Below, one piece after another: positions 36,227 to 45,483 of a stretch of DNA of 64,000 nucleotides; position 1 is the stretch's first letter, and each line of letters opens with the position of its first letter. Source of the DNA: Mesorhizobium australicum. Lineage in GTDB: Bacteria; Pseudomonadota; Alphaproteobacteria; Rhizobiales; Rhizobiaceae. Under the pieces are notes generated by a model. It did not search any database, had not been told where the DNA came from, and saw nothing but the letters and a program-made list of their open reading frames with translations. The stretch is taken from positions 1,922,001 to 1,986,000 of the forward strand of contig NZ_FXBL01000004.1 in the NCBI RefSeq assembly GCF_900177325.1, given 5' to 3'. The position numbers were made by a program, and so were the translations under genes.

Positions 36227-37002
36227 CCCCTCGTCGCTCGTTCCTTCGCGCCGCCCTGCTCGCTGCCACCATTCTGTCGGTACCGGTGGCGCTCTTTCCC
36301 GTCGCCATTACTCCTGCCTATGCGCTGTTCGGCTTGGGACGCATCGTCTTCGATCCGTCCAACTATGCCGAGAACGTTCTGCAGGCGGCGCGGGCACTCG
36401 AGCAGATCAACAATCAGATCCAGAGCCTCCAGAACGAGGCCCAGATGCTGATCAACCAGGCGCGCAATCTCGCAAGCCTGCCCTATTCCTCGCTGCAACG
36501 AATCCAGCAGTCGGTCGAGCGGACCCAACAGCTCCTCGGGGAGGCGCAGCGGATCGCCTTCGACGTGCAGGAGATCGACCGGATCTTCTCCGACCAATAC
36601 TCCAACATGGACCTCACCGTCTCTGACCAAAAGCTTGTCGAGCTGGCGCGAGAGCGATGGGGTAACACCGTCGGCGCCTTGAAGGACGCCATGCGCGTCC
36701 AGGCGGGCGTGGTCGGCAACATCGAGACACAGCGTGTAGAGCTCTCCAATCTGGTTGGCGAAAGTCAGGGCGCGACCGGCGCACTCCAGGCGACCCAGGC
36801 CGGCAACCAGATCCTTGCCCTCCAGGCACAGCAACTCACGGACCTGACGGCACTGCTCGCCGCCAATGGTCGGGCCGACGCTTTGTCGTCCGCCGAGCAG
36901 GCCGCAGCGGCCGAACAGGGCCGCGAGCAGCGCCGCCGCTTTCTCGAACCGGGTGCCGGCTACCGGCCCGGAAACGCCCAGATGTTCCGGGGCGGAAACT
37001 GA
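36223..37002 (+). CDS. trbJ: conjugal transfer protein TrbJ (VirB5-like)
   Basis: This 259-residue periplasmic protein starts at ATG 36223 and has a signal peptide (FLRAALLAATILSVPVALFP, cleavage near AYA). A long helical region follows (ARALEQINNQIQSLQNEAQMLINQARNLASLP), then a Gln/Ala-rich second half. This is the TrbJ pattern; it is a minor pilus or channel component. Confidence 0.9.
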   Translation: MTPRRSFLRAALLAATILSVPVALFPVAITPAYALFGLGRIVFDPSNYAENVLQAARALEQINNQIQSLQNEAQMLINQARNLASLPYSSLQRIQQSVERTQQLLGEAQRIAFDVQEIDRIFSDQYSNMDLTVSDQKLVELARERWGNTVGALKDAMRVQAGVVGNIETQRVELSNLVGESQGATGALQATQAGNQILALQAQQLTDLTALLAANGRADALSSAEQAAAAEQGREQRRRFLEPGAGYRPGNAQMFRGGN

Positions 37003-37023
37003 GCTCAAACGGAGGGGGCGATC

Positions 37024-37293
37024 ATGGACGGCAAAATGCTTGCGCGCCTCGCGGCCGTCGTCGCCATCGCCGTGGCCGTCACGGCCGCGGCGACCCATCT
37101 CGCGCGCGACGGGAAACCGACCGGACCGCAATCATCTCCACCCACCGCCATCGATACTCCGCGCCCCGATCCCCTGCGAGAGACGCTCGGGCGTTGTCGG
37201 GAGATGGGCGAGGCCGCAACGCGCAACCCCGAATGCCTCGCCGCATGGGACGAGAACCGCCGCCACTTCCTTTCGCCGACACCAGGGAACTAG
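37024..37293 (+). CDS. trbK: TrbK-like entry-exclusion candidate
   Basis: This 89-residue protein has an N-terminal membrane segment (LARLAAVVAIAVAVTAAATHLA) and a soluble part with CREMGEAATRNPECLAAWDENRRHF. The C..mG.aA..d..C..aW.enRrrF pattern is that of the alternative TrbK family, proposed to block redundant transfer. It sits between trbJ and trbL as expected. The exclusion role is by family, not shown here. Confidence 0.8.
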   Translation: MDGKMLARLAAVVAIAVAVTAAATHLARDGKPTGPQSSPPTAIDTPRPDPLRETLGRCREMGEAATRNPECLAAWDENRRHFLSPTPGN

Positions 37294-37296
37294 TCC

Positions 37297-38655
37297 ATGG
37301 AAGGCGCGGGCGTCATCGATCGTTTCCTCGAGGTTTTCACCTCCTACATCGACAGCGGTTTCGGCCTGCTCGGCGGTGAAGTCGCTTTCATTGCTTCGAC
37401 GCTTATCGTCATCGATATCACACTCGCCGCCTTGTTCTGGGCTTGGGGCGCCGACGAGGACATTGTTGCGCGCTTGGTCAAGAAGACGATCTTCGTCGGC
37501 ATTTTTGCCTATCTGATCGGCAACTGGAACAGCCTGGCCAGCATCGTCTTCGACAGCTTCGCCGGTCTTGGCCTAATGGCATCGGGCACCGGTTTCTCGG
37601 TTGCGGATCTGATGCGTCCCGGCCGTGTCGCCCAGACCGGATTGGATGCCGGCCGGCCGCTGCTCGAATCCATTTCCGATCTGATGGGCTATTGGAGCTT
37701 CTTCGAAAACTTCATCCAGATCGCCTGCCTGCTGTTTGCCTGGGCGCTCGTGCTGCTCGCATTCTTCATCCTGGCCATCCAGCTCTTCGTCACGCTCATC
37801 GAATTCAAACTGACCACATTGGCGGGATTCGTGCTGATTCCGTTTGGCCTCTTCAGCCATTCCGCCTTCATGGCCGAGCGGGTGCTTGGCAACGTCATCT
37901 CCTCGGGGGTCAAGATTCTGGTACTGGCCGTCATCATCGGCATCGGATCGACCCTGTTCGGCGAGTTCACATCCGGCTTTGGTGGCGAGGAGCCGACCAT
38001 CGACGACGCCATGGCCATCGTGTTGGCGGCGCTTTCGCTCCTCGGTCTCGGCATCTTCGGACCGGGCATCGCCAACGGCATCGTCTCCGGCGGACCGCAG
38101 CTCGGCGCGGGCGCCGCAGTGGGGACCGGCCTTGCGGTGGGCGGTGCTGCCGTCGCCGCGGGTGGCGCCACGATGCTCGCCGCCAGGGGCGGGCGAGCTG
38201 CCTTGTCGGCGAGTGCCGCTGGCGTTCGGGGCGGCGCCACGTTGGCTGGTGGCGCTTCGACCTCCTATTCTCTCGCCTCTGCCGGCGAGACCGGATCGGC
38301 CGGCATTGCCGCGGGCCTCGGCGGTGTCGCGCGTGCCGCCGGCGGGGCAGCAGCCGCCCCGCTCAAGCGCGCCGCATCGCGCGCCTCCGAAAGGCTCAGT
38401 TCCTCCTTCGACTCTGGCGGCAGTTCAGCCTTCGCAGCCACCGGCGGCTCGTCGTCGATGGGCACAGTCGGTGGGGGCGTCCCCGATCCGCCCGCGTCAC
38501 CCACCTCCACAGAAGACCCGCCAGCCTGGGCACGCCGCATGCGCCACAGCCAGTCCGTGAGCCACGGCGTCACGGCCGCCGCGCACGCCGTCCGCTCTGG
38601 TGACAACCACGGCGGCGGTGCCTCCGTCAGCCTCTCCGAAAGAGACAGATCATGA
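37297..38655 (+). CDS. trbL: conjugal transfer protein TrbL (VirB6-like)
   Basis: This 452-residue polytopic protein begins MEGAGVIDRFLEVFTSYIDSGF. It has several membrane segments (TLIVIDITLAALFWAWG; IFAYLIGNW; LVLLAFFILAIQLFVTLIEFKL; ILVLAVIIGIG) and a low-complexity Gly/Ala/Ser-rich C-terminal third ending in a polar tail. It forms part of the inner-membrane channel. Its stop overlaps trbF by 4 bp. Confidence 0.92.
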   Translation: MEGAGVIDRFLEVFTSYIDSGFGLLGGEVAFIASTLIVIDITLAALFWAWGADEDIVARLVKKTIFVGIFAYLIGNWNSLASIVFDSFAGLGLMASGTGFSVADLMRPGRVAQTGLDAGRPLLESISDLMGYWSFFENFIQIACLLFAWALVLLAFFILAIQLFVTLIEFKLTTLAGFVLIPFGLFSHSAFMAERVLGNVISSGVKILVLAVIIGIGSTLFGEFTSGFGGEEPTIDDAMAIVLAALSLLGLGIFGPGIANGIVSGGPQLGAGAAVGTGLAVGGAAVAAGGATMLAARGGRAALSASAAGVRGGATLAGGASTSYSLASAGETGSAGIAAGLGGVARAAGGAAAAPLKRAASRASERLSSSFDSGGSSAFAATGGSSSMGTVGGGVPDPPASPTSTEDPPAWARRMRHSQSVSHGVTAAAHAVRSGDNHGGGASVSLSERDRS

Positions 38656-39341
38656 CCTTCTTCAAGCGAGCCACGACACACTACGGCAAGACGCCGGAAC
38701 CCGAGACACCCTACCAGCGGGCGGCTCAAGTCTGGGACGAGCGAATCGGCTCCGCCCGCGTTCAGGCACGGAACTGGCGGCTGATGGCCTTCGGCTGCCT
38801 GATCCTGTCGGCCGGCTTAGCCTGTGCTCACGTTTGGCAATCGGCGCGTGGAACCGTCGTGCCGTGGGTGGTCGAGGTGGACCGCACTGGCGAGGCCCGC
38901 GCGGTCGAACCCGCCACCGCCGATTATCGGCCGACCGATCCGCAGATCGCCTTCCATCTGGCGCGCTTCATCGAGCAGGTCCGCGGCCTGCCCGCCGACC
39001 CGATCGTCGTTCGCCAGAACTGGTTGAGGGCCTATGAGTTCACAACCGACCGCGGTGCAGTCGCCCTCAACGACTATGCGCGCTCAAACGATCCGTTCAC
39101 CCGTGTCGGCCGCCAGCAGGTTGCGGTCGAGGTCTCGAGCGTGATCCGCGCCTCGCCGAACTCCTTCCGCGTCGCCTGGACGGAACGCCGCTACGAGGAC
39201 GGCCAGCTCGCCGGCACCGAACGCTGGACCGCCATCCTCACCGTCGTCATCCAGCCGCCGCGCGATGCGGAACGCCTGCGCCGCAATCCACTCGGTGTCT
39301 TCGTCAATGCCATCAACTGGTCAAAGGAGCTGGGACAATGA
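38652..39341 (+). CDS. trbF: conjugal transfer protein TrbF (VirB8-like)
   Basis: This 229-residue bitopic protein has PETPYQRAAQVWDERIGSARVQARNWR, one membrane segment (LMAFGCLILSAGLACAHVW) and a periplasmic VirB8 domain (WVVEVDRTGEARAV; RTGRQQ-like region; NSFRVAWTERRYEDGQL). It nucleates the channel. It overlaps trbG by 4 bp. Confidence 0.92.
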   Translation: MTFFKRATTHYGKTPEPETPYQRAAQVWDERIGSARVQARNWRLMAFGCLILSAGLACAHVWQSARGTVVPWVVEVDRTGEARAVEPATADYRPTDPQIAFHLARFIEQVRGLPADPIVVRQNWLRAYEFTTDRGAVALNDYARSNDPFTRVGRQQVAVEVSSVIRASPNSFRVAWTERRYEDGQLAGTERWTAILTVVIQPPRDAERLRRNPLGVFVNAINWSKELGQ

Positions 39342-40408
39342 GCAGACCGACGATCCGCAGAGCCGATACTCCGGCTTTCCGCAGTTCCGTGTCCACGCTT
39401 GGCGTGCTCCTGATCTCGACCGTGACGCTCGCGGCTTGCGCTACCGCGCCGAAGCCGCCGCAGATCAGCTACGATGCTGACGTCCCGCCGCTACCGGCGA
39501 TCACCGTCAACACCGACGAGGTGGCGCCGCGGCCGATCCTCGTGCCGCCGGCGTGGACGCCCTCGAAGGGCGGCGATCGCGCGAGCACGACAACTGGCCG
39601 CGTTGAGAACGCCAACATCGCGGCGCGTGTCGAGCCGCGCAAAGAGGGATATTACAACGCCATCCAAATCTATCCGTGGAGCGAAGGCGCGCTCTATCAG
39701 GTCTATGCCGCGCCCGGTCAGATCACTGTCCTCGCGCTGGAACCGGGCGAGCGCCTGACCGGGACCGGGCCGATCGCGGCCGGCGACACGGCCCGCTGGA
39801 TCATCGGCGACACCGAATCCGGGGCGGGCATTACCCGCCGCATCCATGTTCTGGTGAAGCCGACGCGCACCGACATCACCACCAATCTGATCATCACGAC
39901 GGACCGCCGAACCTACATGATCGAGCTGCGCGCCGGCGAGAAGCCCTACATGCCGGCAGTGGCGTGGGCCTACCCGCAAGTCGCGTCGTCGCGGCCCAGC
40001 GTTTCGGCCGCACCAATCATCCCGGCCCAGCCCGCGCGCAACTATCGCTACGGGCTGACTGGCGATACCCCACCCTGGCGGCCGGTTTCGGTCTATGACG
40101 ACGGTCGCCATGTTTATGTCGAGTTTCCGCGTGGGATCGTTCAGGGCGAAATGCCGCCTATCTTCGTCATCGGCTCGAACGGCGAGCCCGAGATCGTCAA
40201 CAGCCGCGTCCATCAGAACATCCTTATCGTCGACCGCCTGTTCGGCGCGGCCGAATTGCGGCTCGGGAGCGGCAAGCAGCAGCAGACCGTCAGGATCGTG
40301 CGCACCGATGCGGTGAGGAGCGGTCTCCGAGAGGGGAGGCGAAGCTCCAATAGGGCGGCTTTTCAACCGACGGACGCCCGGGGCCTTGGTGGAGGGCCTT
40401 CGACATGA
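39338..40408 (+). CDS. trbG: conjugal transfer protein TrbG (VirB9-like)
   Basis: This 356-residue protein has a lipoprotein-like signal (LLISTVTLAACATAP), a proline-rich linker, and the VirB9/CagX beta domains: NAIQIYPWSEGALYQVYAAPGQITVLALEPGE, and YRYGLTGDTPPWRPVSVYDDGRHVYVEFP. It is an outer-membrane core component. The gene overlaps trbI by 4 bp. Confidence 0.92.
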   Translation: MSRPTIRRADTPAFRSSVSTLGVLLISTVTLAACATAPKPPQISYDADVPPLPAITVNTDEVAPRPILVPPAWTPSKGGDRASTTTGRVENANIAARVEPRKEGYYNAIQIYPWSEGALYQVYAAPGQITVLALEPGERLTGTGPIAAGDTARWIIGDTESGAGITRRIHVLVKPTRTDITTNLIITTDRRTYMIELRAGEKPYMPAVAWAYPQVASSRPSVSAAPIIPAQPARNYRYGLTGDTPPWRPVSVYDDGRHVYVEFPRGIVQGEMPPIFVIGSNGEPEIVNSRVHQNILIVDRLFGAAELRLGSGKQQQTVRIVRTDAVRSGLREGRRSSNRAAFQPTDARGLGGGPST

Positions 40409-41583
40409 TTGAGACCGACGCAGGGAAGGGGAACGGGGTGCGCGCCGCGACGCAGGATCCTGTCAGCGCGATGCGTCTGCGGGCTGAAGCTCCAAGGGTG
40501 ACGCGTATTTCACGCCGCGTGCTGACGGGACTCGGTCTCGTCGCAGGTCTCGGCATCGGCGCCGCGCTGATCTATGCGCTCCAGACCGCCGATCGCCAGC
40601 ACGGCGAGGCGGAGCTATTCACCACCGACCGAAGGCAGACTGCCGACGGCCTGCGGGGCTTGCCTTCCGACTACAGCGGGATTCCGCAGCTCGGCCCACC
40701 GCTTCCCGGCGACCTCGGCGGCCCGATCGTCCGCGCCCGCCAGGACGGGCGAGCGGTTCCAGCCGAGGTGCTTCCCGTCCCGCAGACAAATCCCGAGGAA
40801 CAACGCCGCCTCGCCGACATGGAAGCGGCCCGGACCAGCGAGGTCTTCTTCCAGACCCGAACGCCGGCTGCATCGGGACTTGTCGCTCTCCAGCCCACGC
40901 TCGGCGACCCTCCGCCGGCCATCGGTGGATCAGGAAACCAGGACCGGCAGCTCGCCTTCCTCAAAGCCGAGGTCGATCGCCGCACCATTGCAAGTGATCG
41001 TGTGGTCGCGCCGGCCTCGCCCTTCGTGCTGCAAGCCGGCTCCGTAATTCCGGCCGCACTCATCACCGGCATTCGTTCCGACCTTCCCGGCCAGATAACG
41101 GCGCAAGTCACCCAGCACATCTATGATAGTCCCACCGGCGGCATCCTTCTCATTCCTCAAGGCACCAGGCTTGTCGGCGAATACGATAATGGCGTCGCCT
41201 TTGGTCAGCGTCGCGTCCTTCTGGTGTGGTCGCGGCTGATCTTCCCGAACGGTCGCTCCGTCGTGCTGGCGCGCCAGCTCGGCGCGGACACCGCCGGCTA
41301 CGCCGGCCTCGAAGACGGTGTCGACTATCACTGGTGGGATCTGATCAAGGCGGCCGGCCTCTCCACGCTGCTCGCCGTCGGCGCGGAGCTGACGATGGAC
41401 GACGAGGACCGACTCATCGCGGCTATCCACGGCGGCGCCCAGGATACGATCAACGACGCCGGCCAGCAAATCATCCAGCGCCAGTTGAAGGTCGCGCCGA
41501 CGCTCACGATCCGTCCCGGCTTCCCGGTCCGGGTGGTCGTCACGCGAGATCTCGTGCTCGAACCCTATGGAGCAGACCGATGA
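40405..41583 (+). CDS. trbI: conjugal transfer protein TrbI (VirB10-like)
   Basis: This 392-residue protein has one membrane segment near residues 40-57 (VLTGLGLVAGLGIGAALIYAL), a Pro-rich periplasmic region, and the VirB10 domain (ASPFVLQAGSVIPAALITGI, LPGQITAQVTQHIYD, LIPQGTRLVGEYD, FPVRVVVTRDLVLEPY). It spans inner and outer membrane in the core complex. The family order G-I without trbH is the usual one for chromosomal elements of this kind. Confidence 0.93.
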   Translation: MIETDAGKGNGVRAATQDPVSAMRLRAEAPRVTRISRRVLTGLGLVAGLGIGAALIYALQTADRQHGEAELFTTDRRQTADGLRGLPSDYSGIPQLGPPLPGDLGGPIVRARQDGRAVPAEVLPVPQTNPEEQRRLADMEAARTSEVFFQTRTPAASGLVALQPTLGDPPPAIGGSGNQDRQLAFLKAEVDRRTIASDRVVAPASPFVLQAGSVIPAALITGIRSDLPGQITAQVTQHIYDSPTGGILLIPQGTRLVGEYDNGVAFGQRRVLLVWSRLIFPNGRSVVLARQLGADTAGYAGLEDGVDYHWWDLIKAAGLSTLLAVGAELTMDDEDRLIAAIHGGAQDTINDAGQQIIQRQLKVAPTLTIRPGFPVRVVVTRDLVLEPYGADR

Positions 41584-41822
41584 CCAAACTCAAGCTCGGT
41601 GCTATTCATGACGACAAACCGACCAAGATCACCGTGGAGTTGCCGGCGGCGCTGCATCGTGACCTCCTAACCTACGCCGAGATTCTGGGCCGCGAGACGG
41701 GCCAACCGGTCGGCGATCCGGCCAAGTTGATCGCCCCGATGGTGGGGCGCTTCATGGCGACCGATCGCGCATTTGCAAAGGCGAGGCGGAACCCTCAGCC
41801 CCCGATGTCTGCAAAGGCTTAG
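41580..41822 (+). CDS. DUF2274 domain protein
   Basis: This 80-residue protein starts at ATG 41580, overlapping the trbI stop (ATGA). The sequence LKLGAIHDDKPTKITVELPAALHRDLLTYAEILG, then PAKLIAPMVGRFMATDRAFAKAR, is the DUF2274 pattern, a small RHH-like protein commonly found right after trbI. The function is unknown; it may regulate transfer. Confidence 0.85.
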   Translation: MTKLKLGAIHDDKPTKITVELPAALHRDLLTYAEILGRETGQPVGDPAKLIAPMVGRFMATDRAFAKARRNPQPPMSAKA

Positions 41823-42135
41823 CGCTCCCCAGCAGCTTGAAAAATACACCGGCGCCCGATTGTCGCCTTAGCCATACGGCGTACCAGTGAGCCACATGCC
41901 GCGGGGTGTGTGCCGACCGGATTTTTGTCGACGCGAGCGCGGCTATTTCCTCGTCGGACAATGCCGATCCCTGCAAAATCGTGCGGAGCTTGCCCAACGT
42001 GGCTGCGTTCGCAGGCTCCGATTGCTTCAGCAGATTTGCGATGTGCGTTCCGAGGTTTACCCAGCTCCATTCACCGGACCAGCTAATGTCACTGACGAGG
42101 TAATTTTCCTCCTTCTCACGTGTCGCTTTCGAAAG
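41752..42135 (-). other. possible gene fragment of unknown family
   Basis: A minus-strand frame is open from 42135 (after a TAG) to a stop at 41752. It reads ENYLVSDISWSGEWSWVNLG, then LLKQSEPANAATLGKLRTILQG and SDEEIAALASTKIRS, then HTPRHVAHWYAVWLRRQSGAG. It lacks a good start codon upstream of TTG 41997 and overlaps the end of the DUF2274 gene. The aromatic-rich start looks like real protein, but I do not recognise it. It may be the 3' end of a gene cut by the IS256 element. Confidence 0.3.
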
Positions 42136-42241
42136 CTAGAAGCGAATCTCCTGAAGAAGGAAATCTGTGACGGGATGGTGTCCCATGGCGTGGTGTAGCT
42201 GGCGGCATTGGTCGCCATGCTCTCCGGCATTGCCGGGCTGA

Positions 42242-43483
42242 TCAGCGCGCCACTGCGGGCAGGCTGATGAGCGGATCATCGCTCAACTGGCCGACGCTTT
42301 CCAGTGTCATGTATCGGGCCCTCTGGACGGCCCATTCATCGTTCTGTTCCAGCAGCAACGCGCCCACGAGACGGACGATGGCGTCGTCGTTCGGGAAGAT
42401 GCCGACCACGTCGGTCCGCCGCTTGATCTCGCCGTTGAGGCGCTCGATCGGGTTCGTGCTGTGGAGCTTTGCCCGGTGCTCCTTCGGGAAGGTCATGTAG
42501 GCGAGCACGTCGGGCTGGGCGTCGTCGAGGATGGCGGCGAGCTTCGGCACCTTCGGGCGGATCTGATCGGCGACGGCACGCCACTGGGCGCTGGCGGCCT
42601 CGGGTGTCTCCTGGGCGAAGGCGGTGGCGATGAAGGCCGAGACGACGCGACGGCCGCTCTTGCCTGCGTGCGCCAGCACGTTCCTCATGAAGTGGACGCG
42701 GCAGCGTTGCCAGGTGGCCGAGAGCACCTTGGTGACGGCCGCCTTCAGGCCTTCGTGGGCATCGGAGACGACGAGCTTCACCCCGCGCAGGCCTCTGCGG
42801 GTGAGCTTGCGCAGGAACTCGGTCCAGATCGGCTCGGCTTCCGACGTGCCGATCTCCATGCCCAGCACCTCGCGCCGGCCGTCGGTGTTGACGCCGACGG
42901 CAATGATGACGGCGACAGAGACGATGCGGCCGCCACGGCGCACCTTCAGGTAGGTCGCATCGATCCACAGGTATGGCCAATCGCCTTCGATCGGCCGTTC
43001 GAGGAAGGCCTTCACCTTGCCGTCGATCTCCTCGCACAGCCGGCTGACCTGGCTCTTCGAGATGCCGCTCATGCCCATGGCCTTGACCAGGTCGTCGACC
43101 GACCGCGTCGAGATGCCCTGGACATAGGCTTCCTGGATGACAGCCGTCAGTGCCTTCTCGGCCATGCGGCGCGGCTCCAGGAAGCCTGGGAAGTAGGATC
43201 CCTTCCTCAGCTTCGGGATGCGCAGCTCGACGGTGCCGGCCCGCGTCTCCCAGTCCCGGTCGCGATAGCCGTTGCGCTGGGCGGTCCGCAGTGGCGACTT
43301 CTCGCCCCAGGCGGCGCCGGTTGCGGCGCCCACCTCCATCTCCATCAGCTTCTCGGCGGCAAAGCCGATCATCTCGCGCAGCAGATCGGCATCCGCCTTC
43401 GCCGGGAAATCAGTCCACCGGACTGATTTCTAGTCCGGCTCAGTCTCCACGAGCGCGCGCAGGTTCATCATGTCGTCGGTCAT
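42242..43483 (-). pseudogene. IS256 family (Mutator-like) transposase, nonsense by palindrome insertion
   Basis: The frame starts at ATG 43481-43483 (MTDDMMNLRALVE) and stays in frame to 42242 with one TAG stop. It is otherwise a full-length IS256 transposase: [85 protein letters not shown]. About 14 extra codons, including the TAG, sit between LVE and DADLLREM and coincide with the palindrome at 43406-43430. A 376-residue product from a downstream start would lack only the extreme N-terminus, so some activity cannot be excluded. Confidence 0.88.
43406..43430. repeat. short palindromic element inserted in IS256 transposase gene
   Basis: Arms GAAATCAGTCC (43406-43416) and GGACTGATTTC (43420-43430) are perfect complements around a 3-base loop ACC. 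Extended arms CCGG..CCGG lie just outside. The insert is about 42 bp relative to usual IS256 genes, so it keeps frame but adds a TAG. Hairpins of this AAATCAGTCC type recall dispersed palindromes of Rhizobiales genomes (recalled, not searched). Confidence 0.75.
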
Positions 43484-43893
43484 CGGTGTTCCTTCCAGTG
43501 AGGACTTGGCTTCGACAACCAGACCCTACCGGAAAGCGCCGATGACCACCGCGCTACCCAGCTACACCACACCAGGGACGTCACCCCGCATCCCGGCCCT
43601 TCGCCTGTTCCGCTGTAATCGAATGAACAGTTCAAATGGCGTGGGCTGAGCCGATAATATCTTCGCTCAACTCATGGCGAGGTCAACAGCTATGCTTTTG
43701 CCAAGGCAATAATCAGCCACTTGGGAAGGACGCGGCTGCCGAACCCCAGATCTAGATCGCCGAAAACGCTTCGCTACCGCTCCGCTACCCAGCCTTCTCC
43801 TCAAATACAATTCAAATTGCCCGTTCCCGCTGAATATATCCGAAGTTTTCGTATCCTATTCATTAATCTGTGGCTTTCTACTTGGGGGCGAAT

Positions 43894-45114
43894 ATGAAAT
43901 TCAGATTCCTCGAATCTGGATCCGGGAACGTTGCGGCGATTCTCCCGATCGCCACATTCCGCTCATGATGGCATTTTCCGGCGCGCTCGATGTGGTCAAC
44001 CTCCAGCGCAAGAGTGTCGAGCTTCAGAATTCACTCGATTCCGCAGCCCTGGCGATCGGGACGGTCTACTATTCCGGCATGACGACGGCGGAACTCGAGG
44101 CGCTCCGCAAAGACGTCTTTTCCGCCAACATGCTGACTGCCGAAGGGGTGCCTTCCGAGTTCGAATACGAGGACGCGGAAGTCAGCCCGCTGACGGCCAC
44201 CGCGGAGGCGGATGGACCGGACAACTACATTACCGTCGCGTCGCATCTGACCCTGGAGCCGCTGGTACGCTGGTCGTTCGAATGGAGGAGCGCGAAAAGC
44301 AGCGTCGTGCGCGTGGAACCCGGCCGGTCGGCATGCGTCCTGGCTCTCAATGGAAGCGCCTCCTCGTCGGTCAAGATTCAGGTTTCGAAGCAGATGGACA
44401 TGGAGGGCTGCGTGCTGGCGGCCAATTCGAAGTCCGACTCGGCAGTGACGCTCGATGGTGCGGCCAACCTCAAGGCCGAATGCGTGCTCACCTCCGGACG
44501 GACGTCGGGGCTCGGCGTGGCCGATCTCGAGTGCCCCGAAGTGCTCGAGAAGCAATATCCGTCCGTCGATCCGCTGGCCGGGGTCGAGCCGCCCAGCTAT
44601 ACGAGCTGCCAGTCCGTTCCGGAAGGAAAGACCAAGACCCTTTCTCGGGGGACCTATTGCGACAAGACGATTTCGGGAGAAGTGACACTCGAAGCGGGCG
44701 TCTATATCCTCCGCGGCGGCCGCGTGAATCTCGGCGGAAACGGTTTCCTGAGAGGCGCGGGCGTGACGATCTTCCTGATGGACGCGGAGTTCACCATCAA
44801 CGGGAACGAGATCGTACAGCTCTCTCCGCCGGAAACCGGCCCCTATGCGGGCATTACTATCTACCAGCCGAAGAGCAACACCAACGGTATCGATCAACGG
44901 AACGTCCGGTTCCTTCGTCGACGGCTTCCTCTACGCGCCGGGAGCCCATGTCTCCTTCACCGGCAATGCCGGCGCGACCGCCGATGGCGAATGCCTGCGC
45001 ATCGTCGGAGATACGATCGAGTTCAACGGCAATTCCCGGTATGGGGCAAACTGCGAGGGTAAGCTCGGCGACCACGCACTCACCGCCGGGCGCCATATCT
45101 CGATCGTCAGATAG
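43894..45114 (+). pseudogene. TadE/TadG-like pilus assembly protein, two frameshifts
   Basis: TadG-like proteins are minor pilins or surface proteins of Flp/Tad systems. ATG 43894 follows GGGGG. MKFRFLESGSGNVAAILPIAT is the typical N-terminus and is followed, after a one-base loss near 43955, by IPLMMAFSGALDVVNLQRKSVELQNSLDSAAL. The middle (LEAGVYILRGGRVNLGGNGFL, GVTIFLMDAEFTINGN) is intact. Near 44880-44895 the frame shifts again to GTSGSFVDGFLYAPGAHVSFTGN and ends ISIVR at 45114. No other Tad genes lie nearby. Confidence 0.75.
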
Positions 45115-45282
45115 TGTCGCGCAGGGGCGGGCAAAGCTAGCTGGCTCTATAGTTTCGGTCATTCGAGCCGGCTTCAGCGATGCTGCCATGAGCCCGCTTT
45201 GCTCGCAGCCAACCGCAAGGCTCACTCAAGGTCCATGGCAGATGATGTAGTGGGGAGCATCTTAACCCCGGAGGGTTATGCT

Positions 45283-45483
45283 ATGACCGCTAAATCGAAG
45301 ATAAATGCGCCGACCATCACGCAGGAGCATGCGGATTATCTGAGGCAATGCGAGTTCTCTTTGGAACCGTCCGTCAGGAAACTGTTTGATCTGGCGACTG
45401 CTGCCGGTTGGACGGGTGAGCATACCGCGCTATCGATAGCCCGGATCGCAGCTCAGCGATGGCGGGAGGCCTTCCGGAACTGA
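45283..45483 (+). CDS. small conserved-looking protein, unknown
   Basis: ATG 45283 follows GGAGGG with good spacing and gives 66 residues: TAKSKINAPTITQEHADYLR, then SLEPSVRKLFDLATAAGWTGEHTALSIARIAAQRW. It is mostly helical, soluble, and has no signal. It ends one base before the AbiEii pseudogene on the opposite strand. No family is recognised. Confidence 0.5.
   Translation: MTAKSKINAPTITQEHADYLRQCEFSLEPSVRKLFDLATAAGWTGEHTALSIARIAAQRWREAFRN

Larger units (their letters stand above)
42176..43590 (-). mobile_element. IS256-family element with broken transposase gene
   Basis: GTGGTGTAGCTGG lies at the left (about 42190-42202) and its inverse near 43557-43570, with weaker similarity outward (GTCCC..TGG on both sides). 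These are the terminal repeats. I could not fix the exact outer ends or the 8-9 bp target duplication. The single transposase gene inside is broken by a palindromic insertion. Confidence 0.8.
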
